Shown here: positions 1-7,992 of the stretch, one piece after another
Layout of the letters: the number at the start of each line of letters is the position of its first letter
How positions within the stretch are numbered: the first letter of the stretch is position 1
DNA from: Streptomyces lydicus
Lineage (GTDB): Bacteria > Actinomycetota > Actinomycetes > Streptomycetales > Streptomycetaceae
Assembly (NCBI RefSeq): GCF_000717345.1
Contig: NZ_JNZA01000037.1
Coordinates: 1 to 64,000 of the forward strand
DNA length: 64,000 bases
Reading direction: 5' to 3'
The notes under the pieces: generated by a model
What the model was told of the DNA's origin: nothing
Seen by the model: the letters and a program-made list of their open reading frames with translations, nothing else
Database searches by the model: none
Made by a program: the position numbers and the translations under genes

Positions 1-59
1 GACCACCGAGATCTACACAGAGTAGATCGTCGGCAGCGTCAGATGTGTATAAGAGACAG
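1..59 (+). other. Illumina Nextera i5 adapter (sequencing contamination)
   Basis: Bases 1-18 are the 3' part of the P5 flow-cell oligo, bases 19-26 (AGAGTAGA) are an 8-base index matching Nextera S504, bases 27-40 are the read-1 primer segment, and bases 41-59 (AGATGTGTATAAGAGACAG) are the 19-bp Tn5 mosaic end. The order and spacing are those of a Nextera library molecule. This is not genomic DNA and shows that the window begins at an untrimmed contig end. Genuine sequence starts at base 60. Confidence 0.98.
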
Positions 60-140
60 CTCTTGCGACGGTGTCGCACCTGGTCATCGGGCGTATGACC
101 GTTGTAGCCGCAATGCGATCGGCGTGCCACGGTAGGCCGT

Positions 141-1469
141 ATGGCAGGCAACCACCCGCATCCGCACGGCCCTGATCGCCACGCCCCCCTCGCCGCCGGC
201 GCCCCCGACGGGCACGACGGCTACGGAGACCCCGCCGGTCACGACAGCCGCCACGAGCACCTCACCGCCGGTGGCCACGCCAATCACGGCCCCGCCGGCC
301 ACGGCAGCCACCACGAGCCCCCCGCCGCCGGTGGCCACGCCGACCACGGCCCCGCCGGCCACGGCAGCCACCACGCTCCCGGCGCCGGCCACCCGCACGG
401 TGCGGCGCACGGGGGACCGGAGGAGGCGCATCCGCATCCGCATCCGCGTCCCCATTCGCATGCGCACGGGCGTGGCGGGTGGTGGGCCCGGGTGTGGCAT
501 CGGGTCGGGCATGTGGTCGTTCCGCACAGTCACGAGACCGTGGACAAGGTCGATGCGGCGATGGAGACCTCACGCGAGGGCATGCGCACGCTGTGGCTGT
601 CGCTCGGTGTGCTGGGGCTGACCTGTGCGGTGCAGGCGGTGATCGTCGCGGTGTCCGGGTCCGTGGCGCTGCTCGGTGACACCCTCCACAACGGTGCCGA
701 CGCCCTCACCGCGGTGCCCCTGGGCATCGCCTTCGTCCTCGGCCGCCGGGCCGCGAACCGCCGCTACACCTACGGCTACGGCCGTGCCGAGGACCTCGCG
801 GGTATCGCCATCGTGCTGACCATCGCGGTCTCCTCTCTCCTTGCCGCCTACGAGGCGGTCGACCGTCTGCTGCACCCCCGTGAGGTGACGCACCTGTGGG
901 CGGTGGCCCTCGCCGCCGTGGCCGGGTTCGTCGGCAACGAGTGGGTGGCCCGCTACCGCATCCGCACCGGCCGCCGGATCGGCTCCGCCGCGCTGGTCGC
1001 CGACGGGCTGCACGCCCGGACCGACGGCTTCACCTCCCTCGCCGTGCTCCTCGGCGCCGGCGGCGCCGCCCTCGGCTGGCGCCTGGCCGACCCGCTCATC
1101 GGTCTGCTCATCACCGCGGCCCTCCTCGTGGTGCTGCGGGACGCGGCCCGCGAGGTCTACCGGCGCCTGATGGACTCCGTCGATCCCGCGCTCCTCGACA
1201 CCGCGGAGCGCACCCTGCGCGCCGTGGACGGCGTGCGCGGCATCGGGCAGGTCCGCATGCGGTGGATCGGGCACAGCCTGCGTGCCGAGGCCGAGATCGT
1301 CGTCGACTCCACCCTGACGGTGGTCCAGGCACACGCCCTCGCCGTCGCCGCGGAACACGCCCTGATCCACGCGGTGCCGCGGCTCACGGCCGCGACCGTG
1401 CACACCGACCACACCGCCGCCGCGGGCACGGACCCGCACGCCGCCCTCGCCCATCACAGCGCCGCCTGA
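141..1469 (+). CDS. Cation diffusion facilitator transporter with His-rich N-terminus
   Basis: The 442-residue protein is a CDF (cation diffusion facilitator) family member, which exports divalent metals such as Zn2+, Co2+ or Ni2+ in exchange for protons at the cytoplasmic membrane. Residues 1-131 are a low-complexity His/Gly/Pro/Ala region with over 30 histidines, probably a metal-buffering tail. Membrane segments run from about residue 150 to 345. The two family metal-site motifs are visible as DTLHNGAD in TM2 and DGLHARTD in TM5. A cytoplasmic dimerisation domain follows, and the C-terminus is again His-rich. The long His-rich head is longer than in most CDF proteins and includes a perfect-period 20-residue duplication. 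ATG 141 is the first in-frame start and leaves only 81 bp of genomic leader after the adapter. Metal specificity cannot be read from the sequence. Confidence 0.93.
   Translation: MAGNHPHPHGPDRHAPLAAGAPDGHDGYGDPAGHDSRHEHLTAGGHANHGPAGHGSHHEPPAAGGHADHGPAGHGSHHAPGAGHPHGAAHGGPEEAHPHPHPRPHSHAHGRGGWWARVWHRVGHVVVPHSHETVDKVDAAMETSREGMRTLWLSLGVLGLTCAVQAVIVAVSGSVALLGDTLHNGADALTAVPLGIAFVLGRRAANRRYTYGYGRAEDLAGIAIVLTIAVSSLLAAYEAVDRLLHPREVTHLWAVALAAVAGFVGNEWVARYRIRTGRRIGSAALVADGLHARTDGFTSLAVLLGAGGAALGWRLADPLIGLLITAALLVVLRDAAREVYRRLMDSVDPALLDTAERTLRAVDGVRGIGQVRMRWIGHSLRAEAEIVVDSTLTVVQAHALAVAAEHALIHAVPRLTAATVHTDHTAAAGTDPHAALAHHSAA
270..389 (+). repeat. Two 60-bp in-frame tandem repeats in the CDF His-rich region
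   Basis: Residues 44-63 and 64-83 are near-identical 20-residue units (GGHANHGPAGHGSHHEPPAA and a variant with N to D and changes at the end). The DNA copies are nearly identical over the first 45 bases, so they look like a recent slippage duplication adding metal-binding histidines in blocks. Confidence 0.9.
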
Positions 1470-1533
1470 GCGAGGGCTTGTTCTTCTCCTCCCGGGGTGT
1501 CCGGTTCTGCTGTCGGGCTTTCCTGTGCTGCGT

Positions 1534-1560
1534 GTCCTCCGTGTCCTCCGTGCCCTCCGT
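1534..1560 (+). repeat. Triplicated 9-bp repeat (GTCCTCCGT) between convergent genes
   Basis: Three head-to-tail 9-bp units (the third has one change, GCCCTCCGT) lie in the 109-bp gap between the convergent ends of the CDF and peptidase genes. No clear terminator hairpin is seen here. Confidence 0.7.
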
Positions 1561-1578
1561 GGGCCGGTGGGCCCTGGG

Positions 1579-3513
1579 TCAGGGCTGCTGGGCCGCGGGG
1601 GGCTCGTGGTGCTCCGTCTTGGGCTTGAGGTGGCGTTGGGCGAAGTCGAGTTCCAGGCGGACCTGCTTGATGCGCTCCTCCACCACGAGGGAGCCATGAC
1701 CGGCGTCATAGCGGTAGACCTCGTGCGGGTGGCCGCGCTGCTCCAGCCGCTTGACGTAGTTCTCGACCTGCCGGATCGGGCAGCGGGGGTCGTTGACGCC
1801 CGCGGAGATGTAGACCGGGGCCCGGACCGCCTCGACGTACGTCAGCGGGGACGACGCCTCGAAGCGCTCGGGGACCTCCTCGGGCGTGCCGCCGAGGAGG
1901 GTGCGGTCCATCGCCTTGAGGGCCTCCATCTCGTCGTTGTACGCCGTGACGTAGTCCGCGACCGGGACCGCCGCCAGGCCCACGGCCCACGCGTCCGGCT
2001 GCGTGCCGAGGCCCAGGAGCGTGAGATAGCCGCCCCAGGAGCCGCCGGCCAGTACCAGGCGCTCGGGATCCGCCAGGCCGGACGAGACCGCCCACGCGCG
2101 CACCGCGGCGATGTCCTCCAGCTCGATCAGGCCCACGCGGTGCTTGAGGGCGTCCGTCCAGGCCCGGCCGTAGCCCGTCGAGCCGCGGTAGTTGACGCGG
2201 ACGACGGCGAAGCCGTGGTCCACCCAGGCCGCCGGGGACGAGGCGAAGGCATCGCTGTCGTGCCAGGTCGGGCCGCCATGGATGTCGAAGACCGTCGGGA
2301 AGGGCCCGTCGCCGGACGGCTGCTGGACCAGGGCGTGGATCCGGCCGCCGGGGCCCTCCACCCACACGTCCCGCACCGCCACCGAGGCGGGCGCCGCCGC
2401 GCCGGGCGGGTCCAGGACGACCTTGCCGCTGGTCGAGCGGACCTCCGGGGGCTGGGCGGCCGACGACCAGAGGAACTCGACGGTGCCGTCCGGCCGCGCC
2501 GTCGCGCCCGCGACCGTGCCGGCCGGGGTCTCGACCCGGGTCAGGGGCGGGCCGGCCGCGCCGGACAGGTCGAAGCGCCACAGTTCGCTGCGCGCCTGGT
2601 ATTCGTGCTCCACCAGCAGTGCGGAGCCGTCCGGATACCAGTCGGCGCCCACATCGCCGGGGAGGTCGATCTCCAGCGGCGTCTCCACGCCCGTCAGCGG
2701 GTCCCAGATCATGGGCTCCCAGCGGCCCCGCCGCTGATGTCCCACCAGCAGCCGGGAGTCACCGTCCACCGGCGCGAAGCCCATCACCGACAGGCCCAGC
2801 TCCTCGGTCCCGCCGTTGGTGTCGTCCAGCTCCGCGACCGTGGAGCCGTCGGGGCGCACCACACGGATCGCGGAGTGCATCGCGTCGCCGTGCTCGGTGT
2901 GCTCCAGGGCGATCAGCGAGCCGTCGTGCGAGAGGTCGCCGACGCCCGCCGACTCACGGTGGCGGTAGATCTCCACCGGCGGCTGTCCCGGCCGGACGAG
3001 GTGGACCGTCGAGCCGTCCTCGTCGGTCGAGCGCCCGACGACCGCCGTGCCGTCCCGGCCGATCGCCAGGCCGCCCGGGTACGAGGGGTCGAGGCCCGGG
3101 GTGGCGGGCTCGTCCGGGCCGCCGGCGAACGGCTGCCGCATCCAGACGCCGAACTCGTCCCCGTCGGTGTCCGAGAACCACCAGATCCACTCGCCGTCCG
3201 GCGACAGGGTGCCGTCCGTCGTGCCGTTCGGCCGGTCCGTGACCTGGCGCTGCCCGCCGGTCGCCCGGTCCCAGGCGTACAGCTCGAAGGTGCCGGTGGC
3301 GTTCGAGACGAACAAGGAGCGGTCCGGGGCGTCCTCGGCCCAGTCCGGCAGGCCGATCCGCGGGGCGCGGAAGCGCTTCTCCCAGTCCGGCACGGCGTCG
3401 CCCGCTATCGGGGCGGCCTGGCCCGACACCGTCACGGAGGAGCGGCCGGCTTCGGTCGTCGGAGGGTTCGGCTCGGTGGAGTGGTCGGGGCCCGCGGTCG
3501 TCTCGTCAGTCAT
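1579..3513 (-). CDS. S9 family prolyl-oligopeptidase-type serine peptidase
   Basis: The 644-residue protein has an N-terminal TolB-like beta-propeller (roughly residues 60-385) followed by an alpha/beta-hydrolase domain, the layout of S9 acylaminoacyl/prolyl oligopeptidases. The nucleophile elbow GGSWGGY is near residue 491, the Asp lies in GVNDPRCP near 573 and the His in AGHGS near 605, so the triad is complete. These enzymes cleave short peptides in the cytoplasm. There is no signal peptide. The reading frame continues far upstream, but ATG 3513 is chosen because it begins the part that resembles the family and leaves a 69-bp divergent gap to the methyltransferase gene. Longer versions would run antisense through that gene. 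Confidence 0.92.
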   Translation of the reverse strand: MTDETTAGPDHSTEPNPPTTEAGRSSVTVSGQAAPIAGDAVPDWEKRFRAPRIGLPDWAEDAPDRSLFVSNATGTFELYAWDRATGGQRQVTDRPNGTTDGTLSPDGEWIWWFSDTDGDEFGVWMRQPFAGGPDEPATPGLDPSYPGGLAIGRDGTAVVGRSTDEDGSTVHLVRPGQPPVEIYRHRESAGVGDLSHDGSLIALEHTEHGDAMHSAIRVVRPDGSTVAELDDTNGGTEELGLSVMGFAPVDGDSRLLVGHQRRGRWEPMIWDPLTGVETPLEIDLPGDVGADWYPDGSALLVEHEYQARSELWRFDLSGAAGPPLTRVETPAGTVAGATARPDGTVEFLWSSAAQPPEVRSTSGKVVLDPPGAAAPASVAVRDVWVEGPGGRIHALVQQPSGDGPFPTVFDIHGGPTWHDSDAFASSPAAWVDHGFAVVRVNYRGSTGYGRAWTDALKHRVGLIELEDIAAVRAWAVSSGLADPERLVLAGGSWGGYLTLLGLGTQPDAWAVGLAAVPVADYVTAYNDEMEALKAMDRTLLGGTPEEVPERFEASSPLTYVEAVRAPVYISAGVNDPRCPIRQVENYVKRLEQRGHPHEVYRYDAGHGSLVVEERIKQVRLELDFAQRHLKPKTEHHEPPAAQQP

Positions 3514-3545
3514 GGGCCCATTCTGCGCCCGGCAGCCCAAATGCG

Positions 3546-3576
3546 TTGGCGAGGGCCCCAAGCCTGTGGATAACTT
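3546..3576 (+). promoter_or_regulatory. Candidate promoter for a leaderless transcript
   Basis: TAACTT (3571-3576) fits a -10 element (TAnnnT) and TTGGCG (3546-3551) a weak -35 with 19-bp spacing. The -10 ends six bases before the ATG at 3583, and no Shine-Dalgarno sequence precedes that ATG. Together these suggest transcription starting at the start codon itself. Confidence 0.45.
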
Positions 3577-3582
3577 CGTGAT

Positions 3583-4416
3583 ATGCGAAGACACAACGGC
3601 CCCGACGACTGGCGAGAGGCCAATCGCGCCAGGTGGGACGAGCGGGTCGCCCTCCACACCGCGAGCGATTTTTATGACCAGGACCGGTTCCGCCGGGTCC
3701 GGGATGTGCTCAGGGCATTCGAGACCGCCGAGGTCGGTGACGTCACCGGCCGGTCCCTGCTGCACCTGCAGTGCCACTTCGGCCAGGACACCCTCTCGTG
3801 GGCGCACCGCGGCGCCGCCCGCGTCGTCGGCCTGGACTTCTCCGAACCGGCCGTCGAGGCCGCCCGCGAACTGGCCGCCGAGCTCGGCTACGGCCCGGAC
3901 CGCGCGGCGTTCGTCGCCGCCGACGTCTACGACGCCGCCGAGGCCGTCCCGGACGACGCCTACGACATCGTCTACACCGGCATCGGCGCCCTGAACTGGC
4001 TCCCGGACCTGGAGCGGTGGGCCGACACCGCCGCCTCGCTCGTGGCCCCCGGCGGCTTCCTCTACCTCGCCGAGTTCCACCCGCTGTGCGACGCCCTGGA
4101 CGACGAGACCGGCTCGCGCATCGTCCACGACTACTTCAGCCGCGACGCCTGGGTCGACGAAGTGCCCGGCAGCTACACGGACTTCGACGCGCAGACGGTC
4201 AACAACCGCAGCGTGGAATGGCAGCACCCGATCGGCGAGGTCGTCTCCGCCCTGGCCGGCGCCGGCCTGCACCTGGAATTCCTGCACGAGCACGACATGA
4301 CGATGTTCCAGCGTTTCGGCACGCTGCGGCGAGCCGACGACGGCTTCTACCGGTTCCCCGGCGACCGCCCCCGCGTCCCGCTGATGTACTCGCTGCGGGC
4401 CCGCCGCCCGCGCTGA
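3583..4416 (+). CDS. Class I SAM-dependent methyltransferase
   Basis: The 277-residue soluble protein shows a Rossmann-fold methyltransferase core. The SAM-binding motif I region is LLHLQCHFGQDTL (about residues 59-71), the acidic end of beta-2 is in VVGLDFSEPAV, and a motif resembling post-motif II is in DIVYTGIGALNWLPDL. This sub-family is widespread in actinobacteria as an uncharacterised methyltransferase, so the substrate is unknown. The gene diverges from the S9 peptidase gene. The ATG at 3583 has no recognisable ribosome-binding site and probably serves a leaderless mRNA. It does not look linked to the lipoprotein gene 160 bp downstream. Confidence 0.85.
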   Translation: MRRHNGPDDWREANRARWDERVALHTASDFYDQDRFRRVRDVLRAFETAEVGDVTGRSLLHLQCHFGQDTLSWAHRGAARVVGLDFSEPAVEAARELAAELGYGPDRAAFVAADVYDAAEAVPDDAYDIVYTGIGALNWLPDLERWADTAASLVAPGGFLYLAEFHPLCDALDDETGSRIVHDYFSRDAWVDEVPGSYTDFDAQTVNNRSVEWQHPIGEVVSALAGAGLHLEFLHEHDMTMFQRFGTLRRADDGFYRFPGDRPRVPLMYSLRARRPR

Positions 4417-4575
4417 CACCCGCCGGGGGCACCACAGGTCGGCCCCGCACGGGGCGGCTAATCTGTCCGCCCGGCGCTGCCGCGCGTCGTCACGGGCGGC
4501 GGTCGCCGGTCGGACAGGGAAGAGCCAACGCCGTGCGGCCGGGCGCCGCACGGAACGGAACAACGGGGGTCAGTT

Positions 4576-5649
4576 GTGCGGATGCCGATACGTCTCGCGG
4601 GTGCCGCGGGCATGGGCGCGCTCCTGCTGCTGGCGGTGGGATGCGCGGGCGGTGACACCGGCCGGAAGCCGGGAGCGGCGGAATCCGTCACGCCCGCCCA
4701 GCCGCTGCCGATGAAGCCCACGCCGCGCCGGGCCACCTGGACCGGCTCCGACCACACGGCGCATCCCCTGCGGCTCACGCCCACCCGGCTGGCCCGCGGC
4801 TCGGACTCCGACCTGTCGCACATCCGCCTGGACGACGACCTCAAGGGGATGGTGCCGTACTACCTCACCTTCTCCTACACCAACACCGGCAAGGCCACGG
4901 TGAAGAACCTGTCCCCGGAGCGGAACTTCTCCGTCAACAGCTCGGACGGCCAGGCCGCCCAGGCCGTCTCGCTGTTCCGGACCGACCCGCTCGCCACCGG
5001 CTCCGGGCTGCCGCCCGAGTGCCGTGAGAGCGGCACGTCCGAGCTGGCGGCCGGTGCCACCTCCGCGATCTGCCAGATCTTCATGCTGCCCAAGAGCCGG
5101 CCGCCGGCCACCGTCTCCTACAAGGACGACGGCGGTGACACCCTCATGTGGCAGGTCGGCGGCGCCAAGGGCGGCTCCAATGGGCTGCTGGCCCCGGACG
5201 TGCCCGCCGACGGCATCACCACGGACAGCCGCGACCGCCCCGTGTCGCTGCGCATCACGCCCAAGGGCGTGCGGACCGGCTCGCTGGCCGACCTGAGCCG
5301 CTTCGACCTGGACGCGGACCAGAAGAAGATGATCCCGTTCTACGTCACGATGCAGTACCGCAACAGCGGCAAGTACGACGTGCTGCCGAGCATGAGCGAC
5401 GGGGTGACGCTGCGGACCGCCGGCGGCCGGACCGTGCGGAAGATGACGCTGCTCGACATCGGCGGCCCCGGGGTCGCCAAGTGCCCCGAGGCCGTCCCCT
5501 ACAAGATGGTGAAGCCGAACGGCGTGGTCACCGAGTGCTCCGTCCATCTGCTGCCGAAGGGCGACGCCCCGGCCGCCGTCGTCTTCACCGGTGCGGGCGC
5601 GGGCTCCCCGTCGGTCACCTGGCGGGCGCAGGTCGACGGCGGGGAGTAG
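4576..5649 (+). CDS. Secreted lipoprotein with internally duplicated domain
   Basis: The 357-residue product starts at GTG 4576, five bases after GGGGG. An ATG two codons later is a weaker alternative. A basic N-terminus, a hydrophobic stretch and the lipobox LAVGC (Cys near residue 23) predict a lipid-anchored extracellular protein. The mature part contains two related halves. Each has a LRLTP/LRITP strand, a conserved D-L-S-x-[IF]-x-L-D segment, and K-x-M-[VI]-P-[YF]-Y before a beta-strand ending Y-x-N-[TS]-G-K, at about residues 75-120 and 217-270. This resembles DUF4352-like immunoglobulin folds, though the family is not firmly recognised. The function is unknown. It is convergent with the P450 gene. 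Confidence 0.82.
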   Translation: MRMPIRLAGAAGMGALLLLAVGCAGGDTGRKPGAAESVTPAQPLPMKPTPRRATWTGSDHTAHPLRLTPTRLARGSDSDLSHIRLDDDLKGMVPYYLTFSYTNTGKATVKNLSPERNFSVNSSDGQAAQAVSLFRTDPLATGSGLPPECRESGTSELAAGATSAICQIFMLPKSRPPATVSYKDDGGDTLMWQVGGAKGGSNGLLAPDVPADGITTDSRDRPVSLRITPKGVRTGSLADLSRFDLDADQKKMIPFYVTMQYRNSGKYDVLPSMSDGVTLRTAGGRTVRKMTLLDIGGPGVAKCPEAVPYKMVKPNGVVTECSVHLLPKGDAPAAVVFTGAGAGSPSVTWRAQVDGGE

Positions 5650-5728
5650 GCGACGGCGGCGGCAAGTCGGCTGCGGTGGGCCGCAGTTGACCGTGCGGGG
5701 CGGTGCGTGGCGCCGATCCGGTGGCGGC

Positions 5729-7021
5729 TCAGCGCAGACGCAGCGGCAGCGCATTCAGCCGCCAGCTGCCCGGTACCGGTGTGCGCTCCAGGGCGTCCGG
5801 CGCGACGGCCAGCGACAGCTCGGGGAAGTGCCTGAGCAGGGCGCCGAGGGCGACCTCGCCCTCCTGCTTGGCGAGCGTGGCGCCCAGACAGTAGTGCGCC
5901 CCGTGGCCGAACCCCACATGGTTCTCGGCGTGGCCGGCGGGGTGCCGGGTCAGGTCCAGACGGTCGGGTTCGGTGTAGTGGCGCGGATCGCGGTTCGCCG
6001 ACACCAGGATGAGCTGGACGGCGTCCCCCTTGCGGATCCGGACGCCCGCCAGCTCGACGTCCTCGGCGGCGTAGCGCAGCTGGGTCATGTGCACCGGGCC
6101 GCACCAGCGCATCAACTCGTGCACCGCGCGCGGCAGCAGCGCCGGGTCGTCCTTGAGCAGCCGCAGCTGGTCGGGGTGGGTGAGCAGGGCCGCCGTGCCG
6201 TTGCCGATGAGGTGCGCGGTGGTCTCGTGGCCGGCCAGGACGACGGTGAGGACCATGGTGACCATCTCGACGTCGCTGAGCCGGCTGCCGTCGTCGTCAT
6301 GGGTTCGGATCAGCTCGCTGAGCAGGTCGTCGGTGAGCGCCCGGCGCCGCGCCGCGATCAGCTCGTGGATGTGGTCGATCATCGCCGGGAAGGACCGGCT
6401 CATCCGGTCCGGCTGCAGCGAGACCAGGTCGGCGCCCCAGGTGCGCCACTGCGGGCGGTCCTCCTCGGGGATGCCGACCAGTTCGCAGATGACGGTGATC
6501 GGCAGGGGATAGGCGAAGTGCTGGATCAGGTCGACGACGCCGTCCTCGGCGTGCTCCGGCAGCCGGGCCAGCAGCTCGTCGGCTATCTGTGCGACGCGCG
6601 GCCGCAGATCGGTGATCTTCCGCGCGGTGAAGGCCCGGGAGACCAGGCGGCGCAGCCGGGTGTGGTCGGGGGCGTCGTTGTTGAGGATCGAGCCGAGCAG
6701 ATAGACGCGCAGGTGCTCGGGGAAACCCATCATGTCCATCAGCCGGGACAGCGGGGTGTCCTCGGGGTCCGCGTCCGGCGCCGAGGAGACCGGATTGTTC
6801 CGGAACCGCTGGTCCCGCAGGACCTCGCGGACCTCCTCGAAGCGGGTCACGAACCACACGGGGGAGTCGTCCACGAACCGCCCCCGCACGACCGGGCCCT
6901 GCTCGCGCAGCGCGCCGTAACCGGCGAACGGATCACCGATCAGCGCCGGATCCATCACGTTCGGTTCGCCCGGGTGCTTGCCGACGTGCTCGGTGAACGT
7001 GTTGCTGGGTAATGCCGACAT
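5729..7021 (-). CDS. Cytochrome P450
   Basis: The 430-residue soluble class I P450 has all the hallmarks: an I-helix oxygen-activation motif AGHETT, the K-helix ExxR (ELMR), and the heme-ligand loop FGHGAHYCLGA with the axial Cys. It should need ferredoxin and a reductase from elsewhere, since neither is adjacent. ATG 7021 is preceded by GAGGAG at good spacing. Codon 4 is TTA (ATG TCG GCA TTA), the rare leucine codon read by the bldA tRNA in Streptomyces, so translation may be tied to development. A TetR regulator lies 92 bp upstream on the same strand and may share the promoter. There is no sign that it acts in the mpp pathway, and the substrate is unknown. Confidence 0.95.
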   Translation of the reverse strand: MSALPSNTFTEHVGKHPGEPNVMDPALIGDPFAGYGALREQGPVVRGRFVDDSPVWFVTRFEEVREVLRDQRFRNNPVSSAPDADPEDTPLSRLMDMMGFPEHLRVYLLGSILNNDAPDHTRLRRLVSRAFTARKITDLRPRVAQIADELLARLPEHAEDGVVDLIQHFAYPLPITVICELVGIPEEDRPQWRTWGADLVSLQPDRMSRSFPAMIDHIHELIAARRRALTDDLLSELIRTHDDDGSRLSDVEMVTMVLTVVLAGHETTAHLIGNGTAALLTHPDQLRLLKDDPALLPRAVHELMRWCGPVHMTQLRYAAEDVELAGVRIRKGDAVQLILVSANRDPRHYTEPDRLDLTRHPAGHAENHVGFGHGAHYCLGATLAKQEGEVALGALLRHFPELSLAVAPDALERTPVPGSWRLNALPLRLR

Positions 7022-7113
7022 CGTTCGTTCTCCTCGGGTTGGGAGTGGCGGTGTGGCGGGGCGGACCCGGCGCGGTGCCGTTGTGCGGGCGGGCGGCCGG
7101 GGAACGGCCGGGG

Positions 7114-7818
7114 TCAGCGGCGCAGTTGCCGGCGCATCTCCTGCTCGCTCAGCTCGGTCAGCTCCTCGTAGAGGGCGATGACGTCCGGAGCGGCGGCTGC
7201 GGCGGCGCGCTGCCGGCCGGCGCCGGCGGGGGTCTCCAGCGCGCAGTGGACGGCCCGGGCGAGGAGCTCGGTACGCACCTCCGCGGGCTCCGGGGCGCGG
7301 TCGCCGTGCAGCGCCTCGGACGTGACGAAGCCGGTGGCGATCGCCAGCAGGGTGTACCGCTGGTGCCGGACGTCGGTGTCGTCGCGCACCAGGCCGTGCG
7401 CGCGCAGCACCTCCAGATGGCGGCACAGGGTCCGGTCGCTGTGCGCCACCAGCTCCGCGAACTCCTGCTTCGCGGTGTCGTTGAGCCGGCCGAGGGTGTC
7501 GGAGTCGGCGGTGTAGACGGCGCGCAGCGCCGGCTCGCCCAGGAAGTCACGGAACAGCCCGCTGACCACCCGGCTGGGCAGGACCTCCAGCGGGTCGGCG
7601 CGCATCCGCGCCAACTGGCGCTGCCGGCCCCGGGACTGGACCTTCAGCACGACCGCCAGCAGCAGCGCGTCCTTGGTCCTCCAGTGCAGATACACCGTGC
7701 CCTTGCCGACCTTGGCGCGCCGGGCGATCTCGTCGATGGTCACCCGCCCGTACCCCCAGGCGAGCAGCAGCTCCTCGGCCGCCTCCAGGATGCGCTCGGC
7801 GCGCTCCGCGCGTTCCAC
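7114..7818 (-). CDS. TetR-family transcriptional regulator
   Basis: The 234-residue protein has an N-terminal TetR HTH (residues about 8-50, with VTIDEIARRAKVGKGTVYLHW spanning the recognition helix region) and a variable ligand domain. The start is GTG 7818, just after a GGAGGGGG ribosome-binding site. A perfect 17-bp inverted repeat lies 12 bp upstream of the start, so autorepression is likely. The P450 gene follows 92 bp downstream in the same direction, and co-regulation by release of this repressor is the simplest reading. The ligand is unknown. Confidence 0.92.
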   Translation of the reverse strand: MERAERAERILEAAEELLLAWGYGRVTIDEIARRAKVGKGTVYLHWRTKDALLLAVVLKVQSRGRQRQLARMRADPLEVLPSRVVSGLFRDFLGEPALRAVYTADSDTLGRLNDTAKQEFAELVAHSDRTLCRHLEVLRAHGLVRDDTDVRHQRYTLLAIATGFVTSEALHGDRAPEPAEVRTELLARAVHCALETPAGAGRQRAAAAAAPDVIALYEELTELSEQEMRRQLRR

Positions 7819-7830
7819 GGTTCCCCCTCC

Positions 7831-7867
7831 GACTCCGTGACCAGATTTCGAATCTGGTCACGGAGTC
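7831..7867. promoter_or_regulatory. Perfect 17-bp inverted repeat, candidate TetR operator
   Basis: The arms GACTCCGTGACCAGATT (7831-7847) and its exact complement (7851-7867) flank a 3-bp TCG spacer. It sits immediately upstream of the TetR start codon, where a repressor would block transcription of TetR and P450. An RNA hairpin is an alternative reading, but the position and length fit a TetR-dimer operator. Confidence 0.8.
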
Positions 7868-7934
7868 AAAGGTAGGCCGGTGCCCGTCCGGGGGAAATGC
7901 GCTTTCCGGCCAGCCGGGGCCGGCACGGAAGGAA

Positions 7935-7970
7935 GCCCCGACCAGGGACGGGGGAACACCTGGTCGGGGC
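7935..7970 (-). terminator. Terminator hairpin after the SGNH hydrolase gene
   Basis: A 12-bp perfect stem (GCCCCGACCAGG at 7935-7946 with its complement at 7959-7970) and a 12-nt loop lie 22 bp beyond the stop of the gene ending at 7993. There is no U-run, as is common in Streptomyces. Confidence 0.75.
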
Positions 7971-7992
7971 GGTCAGGGGGCGGGCGACGGGG

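Noticed and set aside
1579..4563. 994-residue version of the S9 peptidase
   Set aside because: The extra 350 residues have no family resemblance and run antisense through the methyltransferase gene.
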